Shown piece by piece: positions 1 through 6,278 of a stretch of 17,042 nt of DNA (the first letter of the stretch is position 1; each line of letters opens with the position of its first letter). The notes below the pieces were generated by a model. The model was not told the DNA's origin. It made no database searches and saw only the letters and a list, made by a program, of their open reading frames with translations. The DNA comes from Chloroflexota bacterium. Its GTDB lineage: Bacteria; Chloroflexota; Dehalococcoidia; DSTF01; RBG-16-68-14. The translations under genes and the position numbers were made by a program. Where the stretch lies: positions 1 to 17,042 of the forward strand of contig JADFNZ010000019.1 of the NCBI GenBank assembly GCA_022563135.1, in the 5' to 3' direction.

Positions 1-1278
1 TTCGAGGGCCATCTGCGCCTGCGGGTCGGACAGCGGCATCGGAACCGGGGGGATGATCCTAAGACCGTCGCGATCCAAGTCGACGCGCTCCGCGATTCCG
101 ATGCGGTTGAGCTGATACACGAGATTGCCTGCGCGCTCTTGCTCGACAAACAGCACCCGTTCAGCGTGGACTTCGAAGCATCCAAGCCAGCGGAAGTCGC
201 CCACGATCGCGGCGGCGAGATGAGCAGCTATCCACGATTTCAGGCTCTCGCCAGCGCCCGCCAGGAAGATCAGTTCGCCACGGGCCAGGTAACCATCAAC
301 AATCCAATCAACATCGCCGCTGTGCCGGTCGCGCAGCTCGGCAAGAGAGGGCATCGGAAGCGAACCCTGACCTACCCCAAACCCCTTATGGGGATCTGAG
401 GTAGGTAGGTCGCCGCTCGGTGCATACCGCCCGATGCTGGCAGCGATACGGCGTACCTCCGACACCTCCAGCGGAGGGTCACACCGGCTCGCGTTCTCGA
501 CCTTCAAGGCAGCCAGGATGGCCTTTACGGATGCTCCGCGCCGTCGCATCGATCCTGCCAGGCTCGTCAGCGTCTTATTCCGAATCGATTCCGGAATCCG
601 CCCCTCGATCGGCTCGGCCACGGTCCTGTGGCCGCTAGCAAACGCGCGGTCTAGCTGCTCTAAAATGGCGTCGTTGCTCAGCGTGATCCCCAGGCCCCGC
701 ATCAACGCAATCAAGAAGCTCTGGGTTGAACCAACATCAACGATCTGTTCTGGGATGCCCTGCTGCCACTCGTACACGCGACCGGACGAGTGCAGCGACG
801 GGGCGGCGACTACGTAGGAACCCGTGGCTTTGACGTCTAGGCCGAGATCATCGTGGAAAGCGCCGCCGGTGATCGTCGGCGTTGGGCCAGACGCTCGGAC
901 GAAGATGTGGAACCCGGCGCCGGGCTGTGTTCGGCCAGTTCTGACGATCCAGGTGTCGCGTAGCGCGGGGCAGGCGTCGAGCACGTTCTCCAGCAGGAGC
1001 TTTCCATCCAGGTCGAGAACGACCAGCCCGCCAGATGGCTCGCCGCAGATGATTCCCACGCCCGTCGGAGGCGTCTCCGTGAAGAGCGCTTCGATCGACT
1101 CGACATCTTGAGGCTTTGGGACTGAGCCCCAGCGGAAGCCAGACCGTGGCCGCTTATCGCGGTGTGCTACCGGCAAGACCGCCAGACCAGACGCAATGTA
1201 CCACGATGCGTTTCCGAGTACCGGGGCGTTGTCCCAAACTGCGGGTGTTGCAGGGTGGACGATCGTCGGGCTACTCAT
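1..1278 (-). CDS. Bifunctional DNA primase/polymerase with PriCT and AAA ATPase domains, 3' end outside window
   Basis: Replication protein of the mobile element, expected to prime and drive element DNA synthesis in the cytoplasm. The frame is open from ATG at 1278 to base 1 (426 codons, no stop), so the C-terminus is missing. Residues about 25-175 match a Prim-Pol (AEP) domain: an IASGLAVLPV start, a GVGIICGEPSGGL turn, the catalytic acidic motif VLDLDG (89-92), GAGFHIF around His124, and the late motif from LDVKATGSYVVAAP to GRVYEW. Residues about 230-285 match a PriCT module (RNKTLTSLAGSMRRRG, then NASRCDPPLEVSEV). After a linker, 325 onward is a RepA-like/AAA_25 ATPase with Walker A GAGESLKS (341-348, Lys347). 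The start overlaps the upstream 98-residue gene by 8 nt, suggesting translational coupling; an AAGG lies 12 nt upstream. Domain calls are from motif recognition. Confidence 0.88.
   Translation of the reverse strand, partial: MSSPTIVHPATPAVWDNAPVLGNASWYIASGLAVLPVAHRDKRPRSGFRWGSVPKPQDVESIEALFTETPPTGVGIICGEPSGGLVVLDLDGKLLLENVLDACPALRDTWIVRTGRTQPGAGFHIFVRASGPTPTITGGAFHDDLGLDVKATGSYVVAAPSLHSSGRVYEWQQGIPEQIVDVGSTQSFLIALMRGLGITLSNDAILEQLDRAFASGHRTVAEPIEGRIPESIRNKTLTSLAGSMRRRGASVKAILAALKVENASRCDPPLEVSEVRRIAASIGRYAPSGDLPTSDPHKGFGVGQGSLPMPSLAELRDRHSGDVDWIVDGYLARGELIFLAGAGESLKSWIAAHLAAAIVGDFRWLGCFEVHAERVLFVEQERAGNLVYQLNRIGIAERVDLDRDGLRIIPPVPMPLSDPQAQMALE
370..406. repeat. Nested palindrome in the primase linker
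   Basis: ACCTACC at 370-376 pairs with GGTAGGT at 400-406, and inside it CCCC at 382-385 pairs with GGGG at 390-393 around a TTAT loop. It sits in the stretch encoding the linker between the PriCT and ATPase domains (about residues 291-303), where protein constraint should be weakest. It could be chance in GC-rich DNA or an RNA/DNA structure of the element. No function is assigned. Confidence 0.35.
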
Positions 1279-1567
1279 CGCGGCCACCAACCTTGCGCCG
1301 CGACCTCGCTCGCTGACCCCGCGCCTTGGCGGACGCGAGGCTGAGCCGTGCGAAGTGAGCTTTCCGTGCCGCCTCCGCACGCCGCTGTCGCTCTACTGCA
1401 GGTAACTCGCGGAGTGGGTCTACTTGATCTTCGAAGGAGGCGAGAAAGACCTTACGCGCCTTTTTCGTCGTCTCCCGTGGATCCCGCTGAGCATGAAGCG
1501 AGAATGCCGCGATCCTTGCGCGCAAAATTCTCAGGCTGGACGTGGTCGGTGGGGTTTCGTAAGACAT
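1271..1567 (-). CDS. Small basic protein of the mobile element (98 aa), function unknown
   Basis: Predicted 98-residue, Arg/Lys/Ala-rich, apparently all-helical protein without signal peptide or membrane segment. The recognisable part is the C-terminal half, with RRAEAARKAHFARLSLASAK (about 61-80) followed by a basic tail. From memory this KAHFxRLxxxSAKAR pattern recurs in small uncharacterised proteins of actinobacterial and related mobile elements; I cannot name a Pfam family. Its stop overlaps the primase start by 8 nt, which supports a real, co-translated gene. No good Shine-Dalgarno is visible before ATG 1567. A nucleic-acid-binding or replication-accessory role would be inference from charge and position only. 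Confidence 0.6.
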   Translation of the reverse strand: MSYETPPTTSSLRILRARIAAFSLHAQRDPRETTKKARKVFLASFEDQVDPLRELPAVERQRRAEAARKAHFARLSLASAKARGQRARSRRKVGGRDE

Positions 1568-1594
1568 AGGCAGCCGGCCCAGCGTCCCAGAAGG

Positions 1595-1608
1595 GGCCGC
1601 GAACGGCC
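1595..1608 (-). other. Short hairpin with TTCG tetraloop upstream of the 98-aa gene
   Basis: Read on the minus strand, GGCCG-TTCG-CGGCC forms a 5-bp GC stem closed by a TTCG tetraloop, in the 152-nt gap between the Cys-pair gene and the 98-residue gene. No T tract follows it, so intrinsic termination is doubtful. It may instead stabilise the leader of the downstream gene. The rest of the gap shows no convincing gene. Confidence 0.3.
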
Positions 1609-1719
1609 GACTCTACGTCGGTTGTTTTGCCTCCAGTCAAGGTTCTCCCATGGGCGGGCAGCGTACGGGCCCCGCTGGCGGCTGAACTAAGTCTAGGTTA
1701 GCGCAGTGCTATCTGGTCG

Positions 1720-2178
1720 TCAAGTTGCATCGCCAATCACACTCTCGGCCCCACATTTGGCGCAGACCACTGTAGGATACACGCCGAACAGGAGCAGCTC
1801 TCTGCCGTGGTCGTCACGCTTCGGTAGCGGGTTAAACAGGTTCTTCGCTACTAGAGTCACTGGAGAGCCGGCACTAGATCGCTGCGACCTTTTGTGTTGC
1901 TGAACGAGACGACGAATACGCTGCGAAGTCGACTTCTTGGCAATGAAGCCTGATCTGTAGTAACGGCCGTCTGACTTCTGTCGATAGCCGCGTTCGAGTC
2001 GTCTGTCGGGTTTTCGTTCCGTGGCCGGGAACAGTGTTGGAGCCGGCGGGCTTGCTGGCAATTCGTCCAAGTGCGCCGTCGCCATCCGTGCACCACACCC
2101 AGCTGCGCAGTAATACGCCCAGCTTTGTTTGCGCGTGCTGGAGGCTGCGCCCGACATCCAGCCCTTTCTTGGAGGCAC
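1720..2178 (-). CDS. Small protein with two Cys pairs, coupled to the integrase (152 aa)
   Basis: I do not recognise this gene. The GTG start at 2178 shares its first base with the last base of the integrase TAG stop (TAGTG), a classic translational-coupling junction and the main argument that it is real. The protein is basic in the middle (SQRIRRLVQQHKRSQR, roughly 85-100). It has one Cys pair near the N-terminus (YYCAAGCG) and one near the C-terminus (VVCAKCG), which could together bind zinc. An ATG seven codons further in is an alternative start. Position directly after the integrase would suit an excisionase or recombination-accessory factor, but no helix-turn-helix typical of Xis is evident, so this is only a possibility. 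Confidence 0.5.
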   Translation of the reverse strand: MPPRKGWMSGAASSTRKQSWAYYCAAGCGARMATAHLDELPASPPAPTLFPATERKPDRRLERGYRQKSDGRYYRSGFIAKKSTSQRIRRLVQQHKRSQRSSAGSPVTLVAKNLFNPLPKRDDHGRELLLFGVYPTVVCAKCGAESVIGDAT

Positions 2179-3170
2179 TACAGCCTGTCACCCAGGGCAA
2201 TGCGGCGCGCAGCCGCCCATGACCGCTCCTGAGCAGCGGATGCGCCGTAGCGCTGAAGCATCGCCCGCGACCGCCAGCCCGTCACGCTCATCAGATCTGT
2301 CTCTTGACCGCCCTCGCTTAGCCAAGCGTGGGCGAACGTGTGGCGGAATAGGTGCGCATGCACCTTGTCCCCCAGGCCGGCCTCGCGCCCGCGCCGGCGC
2401 ACCATCTGGGCTACTCCACTCCCCGAGAGGCGGTTCATCCTGTCGCGCTTCCGGCTCGACTTGCGGCCGATCCAGAGCCACGGGTTCTCCGGCGCCGCCC
2501 GCCGCGAGCGGACCCGGAGGTACCGATCGAGCGCCTTCCCAGCCTTCGCGCCGATCGCGACTAGCCGCTCCCTCCGCCCCTTGCCGCGCAGCCGGATGAG
2601 CCCCTGTTCGAGGTCGACGTCATTCTCCGTCTCTTCCTCCGGCATCCAGCGAAGCCCGGCGATCTCGTTGAGCCGCGCCCCGGTGTCGATAAAGAGCCGG
2701 AAGATCGCGTAGTCCCGCCTCTCCTCGAAGTCGCGCCCGCGCTCGCACGTCGCGAGGAGAGCGCGCAGCTCGTCGTCACGCAGCACCGGCGGCGGGTTCT
2801 CCGGCACGAACGGACGGCGCATCCGCGCCATCGGACTCTGCTTGATCTCGCCTTCCTCAACGAGCCACTTCCAGAGCTGCTGGACGCCGCGAAAGCGGAT
2901 GCTGGCCGTCGCCGGGCTGCGATTGTCGAGCAGGTGGGTGATCCACGCCTCGCAGTGCTCACGTGTGATGCCGGCCACGGCGGTCGGCATGCCCTGGTCG
3001 CGCAGGAACGATGCGAGCTGGCCGGCGCTCTCGGTGTAGGTGTAGATCGTCTTCGGGCTGAGGTTCGCAGCCCTTAGATGCCGCCGAAAGCTATCCAGCG
3101 CCTCCAGGATGTCGAGGTTGACATCCCCGGCGGTGTCCGATTCAATGGATTTTATGGGGACTTGCGTCAT
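2178..3170 (-). CDS. Tyrosine recombinase / phage-type integrase
   Basis: Site-specific recombinase (330 aa) expected to catalyse integration and excision of the element at the neighbouring tRNA-Gly. An N-terminal SAM-like core-binding domain (about 20-110, from LDSFRRHL and SPKTIYTYTESAGQLASFL) precedes the catalytic domain (about 125-325). The full catalytic set is present: Arg166 in GARLNEIAGLRW, Lys197 in LRGKGRRERL, His273 and Arg276 in HLFRHTFAH, Trp299 in VTGWRS, and nucleophile Tyr308 in LQRYG. I chose ATG 3170, preceded by AAGAGAG, over an in-frame GTG at 3200 that lacks a ribosome site. A TATAAC at 3217-3212 on the minus strand could be its -10 box, but no clear -35 is seen. The enzyme looks intact and is of XerC/D-like length. 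Confidence 0.93.
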   Translation of the reverse strand: MTQVPIKSIESDTAGDVNLDILEALDSFRRHLRAANLSPKTIYTYTESAGQLASFLRDQGMPTAVAGITREHCEAWITHLLDNRSPATASIRFRGVQQLWKWLVEEGEIKQSPMARMRRPFVPENPPPVLRDDELRALLATCERGRDFEERRDYAIFRLFIDTGARLNEIAGLRWMPEEETENDVDLEQGLIRLRGKGRRERLVAIGAKAGKALDRYLRVRSRRAAPENPWLWIGRKSSRKRDRMNRLSGSGVAQMVRRRGREAGLGDKVHAHLFRHTFAHAWLSEGGQETDLMSVTGWRSRAMLQRYGASAAQERSWAAARRIALGDRL

Positions 3171-3241
3171 CGCCGAAAGCTCTCTTCGCCGGACCCTCAC
3201 AGGTTGGCCAAGTTATACGCTATTCGAGCGCTGTGCGCAGT

Positions 3242-3257
3242 CCTAACTTTAATTAGG
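3242..3257. promoter_or_regulatory. AT-rich inverted repeat between integrase and tRNA
   Basis: CCTAA-CTTTAA-TTAGG is a 5-bp inverted repeat with a 6-nt spacer, in the only AT-rich stretch of this gap. It lies between the integrase start and the tRNA, where recombinase arm sites, an operator or the att core would be expected. The TTAATT inside it lies 16 nt upstream of TACGAT (3271-3276), so part of it could alternatively act as a weak -35 for the tRNA. Function is inferred from position only. Confidence 0.3.
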
Positions 3258-3282
3258 CGCTGTTCGTAGATACGATTAGCGA

Positions 3283-3357
3283 GCGGGGGTAGCTCAGTGG
3301 TAGAGCTCCTGCCTTCCAAGCAGGAAGTCGCGAGTTCGAATCTCGTCCCCCGCTCCA
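3283..3357 (+). tRNA. tRNA-Gly (anticodon UCC)
   Basis: A complete cloverleaf with encoded CCA. Acceptor arm GCGGGGG (3283-3289) pairs with CCCCCGC (3347-3353), followed by discriminator T and CCA (3355-3357). The D arm is GCTCAGTGGTAGAGC. The anticodon stem CCTGC/GCAGG encloses loop CTTCCAA with anticodon TCC at 3315-3317, reading GGA and, by wobble, GGG. The T arm contains GTTCGAATC. All stems are perfect, so the gene looks functional. It is the probable integration target of the element to its left, whose integrase gene starts about 110 nt away, and the small gene at 3395 follows only 37 nt later. Confidence 0.98.
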
Positions 3358-3394
3358 GATTCATTCTCCAGCGTGAATCTTAAGGAGTTGACCT

Positions 3395-3685
3395 ATGGCG
3401 CTCTTCGTCGTCGAAAGCAAGCATCCAGCCGAGACGTGTCCCGCCGGCCACCCGGAGATGGGGCCGGCGTTGGTGCGACACATGTCCGCCGATACTGCCA
3501 CTACCTTCGGCGTCAAGCTGCACGGTGACGCCGTCGTGGACGGAGCGCACACGTTCTACCTGATATTGGAAGCCGAAAGCGAAGAACAGGTGAAGGCGTT
3601 CATGGCGCCCTTCTACCAGGTCGGCGGGGTCGAGATCATGGCGGCCAGCTCCTGCGAACAGGTCGTGGCGCGCGCTCAATGCTAG
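3395..3685 (+). CDS. Small conserved-looking protein, DUF3303-like (96 aa)
   Basis: A 96-residue soluble protein with strong translation signals: AAGGAG at 3382-3387, 7 nt before ATG. The sequence has a Cys/His/Pro-containing N-terminus (HPAETCPAGHPEMG), a strand-like middle (GAHTFYLILEAESEEQVKAF) and an SSCEQVVAR end. The beta-alpha-beta pattern suggests a small ferredoxin-like alpha+beta fold, as in DUF3303 proteins. The family assignment is from memory and tentative; the biochemical role is unknown. It follows the tRNA closely and may be read through from the tRNA promoter. It has no obvious link to the mobile element and is most likely a host gene. Confidence 0.75.
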   Translation: MALFVVESKHPAETCPAGHPEMGPALVRHMSADTATTFGVKLHGDAVVDGAHTFYLILEAESEEQVKAFMAPFYQVGGVEIMAASSCEQVVARAQC

Positions 3686-3691
3686 TCCAGC

Positions 3692-3716
3692 CGCGGCGGG
3701 CGGCTAATGCGCCGCG
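3692..3716 (+). terminator. GC hairpin after the 96-aa gene, possible terminator
   Basis: CGCGGCG (3692-3698) pairs with CGCCGCG (3710-3716) over an 11-nt loop, starting 7 nt after the stop codon. A competing AGCCGC/GCGGCT hairpin uses 3689-3705. There is no T tract, so termination is suggested by position between convergent genes rather than by a classical intrinsic signal. Confidence 0.3.
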
Positions 3717-3812
3717 CGAAGTGTCGCAACCGCTGACGGTCGTCCTTGGGGAGACGTGCATCCATACCGGCATCAACCTCCGGACGGAGTGACGATCGCC
3801 GCTGTCTGGCAC

Positions 3813-3839
3813 CAAGTCTACCCTATCGGTATGGACTTG
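3813..3839. terminator. Hairpin covering the stop codon of the PhyH gene
   Basis: CAAGTC (3813-3818) pairs with GACTTG (3834-3839), continuing as TACC (3819-3822) with GGTA (3828-3831). This gives a 10-bp stem with a 2-nt bulge and a CTATC loop. The minus-strand TAG of the dioxygenase (3825-3823) lies in the loop. Lying between convergent genes it could terminate from either side, but no T run follows on either strand. Confidence 0.35.
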
Positions 3840-4704
3840 CTGCAAGCTGGGCGCGGACGGCGACTCCTGACAAATCCGGGTTCGCTTCACTCCACCCGCG
3901 CGGTCGAGTCATCCCCATGAGTTGAGCAAATCGTTCGGAGTTGCGCTCAAGCATCTCTTTCGGAACGTTATCTCGAAAGCCTTCTGTCGGGTCCATGTAG
4001 TGGCGACAGAAGTAGTACGAGAGATTGATTCGGAACCCGGGCTTCTTTCGTTCATAAGAGCCGTGGAACGTGTTGCCGTGGAAGATGATGGCTGAGCCTT
4101 TGGGGACGATGACCGGGACGGCCTCTTTACTTTTCGACAAATCCCATTCGTCAGGGTAACGACACAACTTCTGACTGCCCGGCACCATAGCCATAACGCC
4201 GTCATCAGCTTCGGTGTAATCGGTTAGCGCGTAATTGCAGTTGGCAACTTGTGCATAGGCCGGCAGGGGAACGGGAACTCCATTACCCTGGATATCACTG
4301 TGCAAGGCGAGCTGCCCTCGATTCCCTCCCCCCGGGCCTTTAAAGTGCGAAGCGACGCTCGAAAGCACGCAGCTTTTACCGAGCAGATAGGTGATCAGCA
4401 CAAGGGCCGGTTCCTCCATCAGGACTTCCTCGAAGATACGGCCGTGAAAGAGGAGGCCCATCTGCAACTGGAGACCAGGATGCGTCTCTCCGGTGGTGGT
4501 GTCGGGCTTTTTCCCCGTACGCTCTTCCGCGACACGCAATATCCCCTGTGCCAGTTGTTCGACTATCTCATCGGAAAGAGCATTTTCAATCACCGTGAAT
4601 CCATACGCGTCCAGTTCCGCGATGTTGGATTCCAATCCCCAATCCCGTGCCTCTTGGTAGATCTCGTTGAACTCTTTACTGACTTCCCATTTGCCGATTT
4701 CCAT
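3823..4704 (-). CDS. Phytanoyl-CoA dioxygenase (PhyH) family oxygenase 1
   Basis: Fe(II)/2-oxoglutarate-dependent oxygenase of the PhyH superfamily (293 aa, usual length), cytosolic. The metal triad is visible: His135-x-Asp137 in LALHSDIQG and distal His214 in GNTFHGSYE; Arg225 in GFRINLSYYF fits the 2-oxoglutarate carboxylate site. The N-terminal AELDAYGFTVIENALSDE (about 29-46) is the usual 'G(Y/F)xVI' entry of the family. The ATG at 4704 has AGGAGG 8 nt upstream. Substrate cannot be read from sequence; family members hydroxylate acyl-CoAs, quorum signals, secondary metabolites and phosphonates. It is the last gene of an apparent three-gene set starting at 6069 and is only distantly similar to the other PhyH gene, so the two probably act on different substrates or at different steps. 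Confidence 0.88.
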   Translation of the reverse strand: MEIGKWEVSKEFNEIYQEARDWGLESNIAELDAYGFTVIENALSDEIVEQLAQGILRVAEERTGKKPDTTTGETHPGLQLQMGLLFHGRIFEEVLMEEPALVLITYLLGKSCVLSSVASHFKGPGGGNRGQLALHSDIQGNGVPVPLPAYAQVANCNYALTDYTEADDGVMAMVPGSQKLCRYPDEWDLSKSKEAVPVIVPKGSAIIFHGNTFHGSYERKKPGFRINLSYYFCRHYMDPTEGFRDNVPKEMLERNSERFAQLMGMTRPRGWSEANPDLSGVAVRAQLAASPYR

Positions 4705-4780
4705 TGCGCATCCTCCTCGCCCTTAATCTCTACAGGCACTCGAAGCGAAACGAGCGGTTGGATAGAAGGTGGCGACAACC

Positions 4781-5227
4781 CTACTGCGTCGCCACGGCCA
4801 AGCGGTTGTGTAGCTCCACTAGATACGGCGGCATGTTCGATCGATCGCCGGTGGAGCCGTCCGCGGCTTGAGGAGCGTCACGTTCCAGTTGAGCGAGTAT
4901 CTCAGGGGTGTAGACCAGCCGCGCCATCGGCAGTACCGACTGGTAGTCGACGCGTACGTTCATATCCGCATCAATGATCTCCCCCTCGCCGACGGTGACG
5001 GTCTTGTCCACGATGCGGAAGTGCCACGCGACTGTTGTCGCGCCGGAACCGGCGACGTCTGGTGGCGCGCCCGTGAACACTTCGCAGACCGAAAACGACC
5101 TGCCGGCCTCACCGTGGTCCGCGACCAGCTCTTCGAGCACGGTCCGCGCGAAGTCCACCCACGCCGGGCTGGCGAAGGCGAACTTCTTGGTCTCGGCGGT
5201 CGTGTGCGCGGCTAGGTCTTCGCCCAC
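4781..5227 (-). CDS. Small SCP2-like protein between two PhyH oxygenases (148 aa)
   Basis: Small soluble protein (148 aa) with a helix (AWVDFARTVLEELVADHG, about 21-38) followed by alternating strands (AWHFRIVDKTVTVGEGEI, then DADMNVRVDYQSVLPMARLV). This resembles the SCP2 sterol/lipid-carrier fold, in which a hydrophobic cavity holds acyl chains. The resemblance is pattern-based and not certain. I chose GTG 5227 because it overlaps the end of the upstream PhyH gene by 16 nt and leaves the likely domain intact; the open frame extends further upstream but only as a shadow of that gene. Sandwiched between two PhyH oxygenases, it could bind or present their lipid-like substrate, which is inference from context. 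Confidence 0.7.
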   Translation of the reverse strand: MGEDLAAHTTAETKKFAFASPAWVDFARTVLEELVADHGEAGRSFSVCEVFTGAPPDVAGSGATTVAWHFRIVDKTVTVGEGEIIDADMNVRVDYQSVLPMARLVYTPEILAQLERDAPQAADGSTGDRSNMPPYLVELHNRLAVATQ

Positions 5228-6069
5228 TCGAACGTCTTTGGGAGCTTGGTGAAGTCGGCGAAGCCGCGAGCGATCGTCGACGAGCCGAGGAAGTCCTCGC
5301 GACCGAGCATGATGCTGAGCTCGTGCGGCTTGCCCTCGAGCCACTTGTCATCCAGGTGGTCGTAGTTCTCCACCGGGCGCATCGCGAGCCGGCTGAACGT
5401 GGTGTGCAGCACGACGCGCTCGCCCTCGATCTGACGCGGGTAGTTGCCGTGCCAGATCGACCCGTCCCAGCACGTGAGTGAGTTGGGAGGGCATTCGAGT
5501 GGGATGGCGCCGGTCTCCTGCTGGGTCTCTTCTTTGTTGGGTTGACGGCGATGGAGATGGGTCTTCGGAATCACCTTGGTGCAGCCGCCTTCCAGCGTAT
5601 ACTCATCCATGGTCCAGCACATCGTCAGCAGGTAGTTGTGCTTGGGAAACGGCGCCGGCATCCAGCCCTGGTCGGCGTGCAGGGTCAGCGACTTTGAGCC
5701 CTCCGGCCGTACACTGGTGATCAGCTGCGACAGCATCGCGCCCTTGCCGCACATCACCTCAACAAGCGCAAGGATCTTTGGATTCAGCACGACCTCCTCG
5801 TATATCGGATCGCGACCCAGCAGCAGTGCCGCCGAAATGCCCTTAAGCGGGCTATCGGTCTCCTGGGCCATCCGCTTGCACGTCTCCCGGAGGCGCGCGG
5901 TGAACTCTTCGGTCGCAATGTTCGGAATGATCGTGTAGCCCTCTTCACGCATCTGATCGACGTTCGGCTGAAGCCCGACCCCGGCGACCCGGGCGGCAAG
6001 CTCAGCGGACAAGTCGAACGGTTGACGTGTCCCGATCGTTTCGGACAGCGTCTTGGTGGTGGTGGTCAT
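5212..6069 (-). CDS. Phytanoyl-CoA dioxygenase (PhyH) family oxygenase 2
   Basis: Fe(II)/2-oxoglutarate oxygenase of the PhyH superfamily (285 aa, normal length). Motifs in order: an MREEGYTIIPNIATEEF entry (about 40-56), the metal motif His131-x-Asp133 in LTLHADQGWMP, distal His207 in DGSIWHGNYPR, and 2-oxoglutarate-binding Arg218 in EGERVVLHTTFSR. An intact active site and no signal peptide indicate a working cytosolic enzyme. ATG 6069 is preceded by GGGAGGA about 8 nt upstream. It appears to be the first gene of the PhyH / SCP2-like / PhyH set; the next gene overlaps its end. The substrate is unknown, and the 209-nt leader upstream shows no recognisable riboswitch. Confidence 0.9.
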   Translation of the reverse strand: MTTTTKTLSETIGTRQPFDLSAELAARVAGVGLQPNVDQMREEGYTIIPNIATEEFTARLRETCKRMAQETDSPLKGISAALLLGRDPIYEEVVLNPKILALVEVMCGKGAMLSQLITSVRPEGSKSLTLHADQGWMPAPFPKHNYLLTMCWTMDEYTLEGGCTKVIPKTHLHRRQPNKEETQQETGAIPLECPPNSLTCWDGSIWHGNYPRQIEGERVVLHTTFSRLAMRPVENYDHLDDKWLEGKPHELSIMLGREDFLGSSTIARGFADFTKLPKTFEWAKT

Positions 6070-6278
6070 GATCTGTGTCCTCCCATCCGCATAGTGGACA
6101 CATCCTAAGGCCGTTTCGGTCGTTCGTCAAGCGCGCCGTGAAAACCGGCGAATGCTGCGTTGTGGCGGTCAGCCGCCTTGGTGGATAGGGCTGAAGCTGG
6201 GTGCATCGAAGATAGCGAACGTATGTCTCGTCGTCAGTGCCCAACCGCCGCCGTTTTGGCCGCTGCCTTCGTATTGGC

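Larger units (their letters stand above)
1..3282. mobile_element. End of a tRNA-Gly-associated integrative element (left part outside window)
   Basis: A run of minus-strand genes typical of a site-specific integrative element lies directly beside a tRNA gene: tyrosine recombinase, small Cys-pair protein, small basic protein and a Prim-Pol/AAA-ATPase replication protein. Integrase plus self-replication primase next to a tRNA is the core layout of actinomycete-type integrative elements and of phage satellites. The right boundary is placed just before the tRNA by inference; no duplicated att core can be tested because the other end lies outside the window. Unusually, the element faces the 5' side of the tRNA rather than the more common 3' side. 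No transfer, capsid or packaging gene is visible in this part, so the type (ICE, satellite or prophage) cannot be decided. Confidence 0.6.

Noticed and set aside
4249..4977. Plus-strand open frame of 242 codons opposite the PhyH 1 gene
   Set aside because: It is antisense to a gene with a complete PhyH active site, crosses the intergenic gap, has no ribosome site and its product looks like no known protein.
5228..5344. Longer start for the SCP2-like gene
   Set aside because: The extra residues are an Arg/His-rich shadow of the PhyH 2 C-terminus; GTG 5227 keeps the plausible domain.
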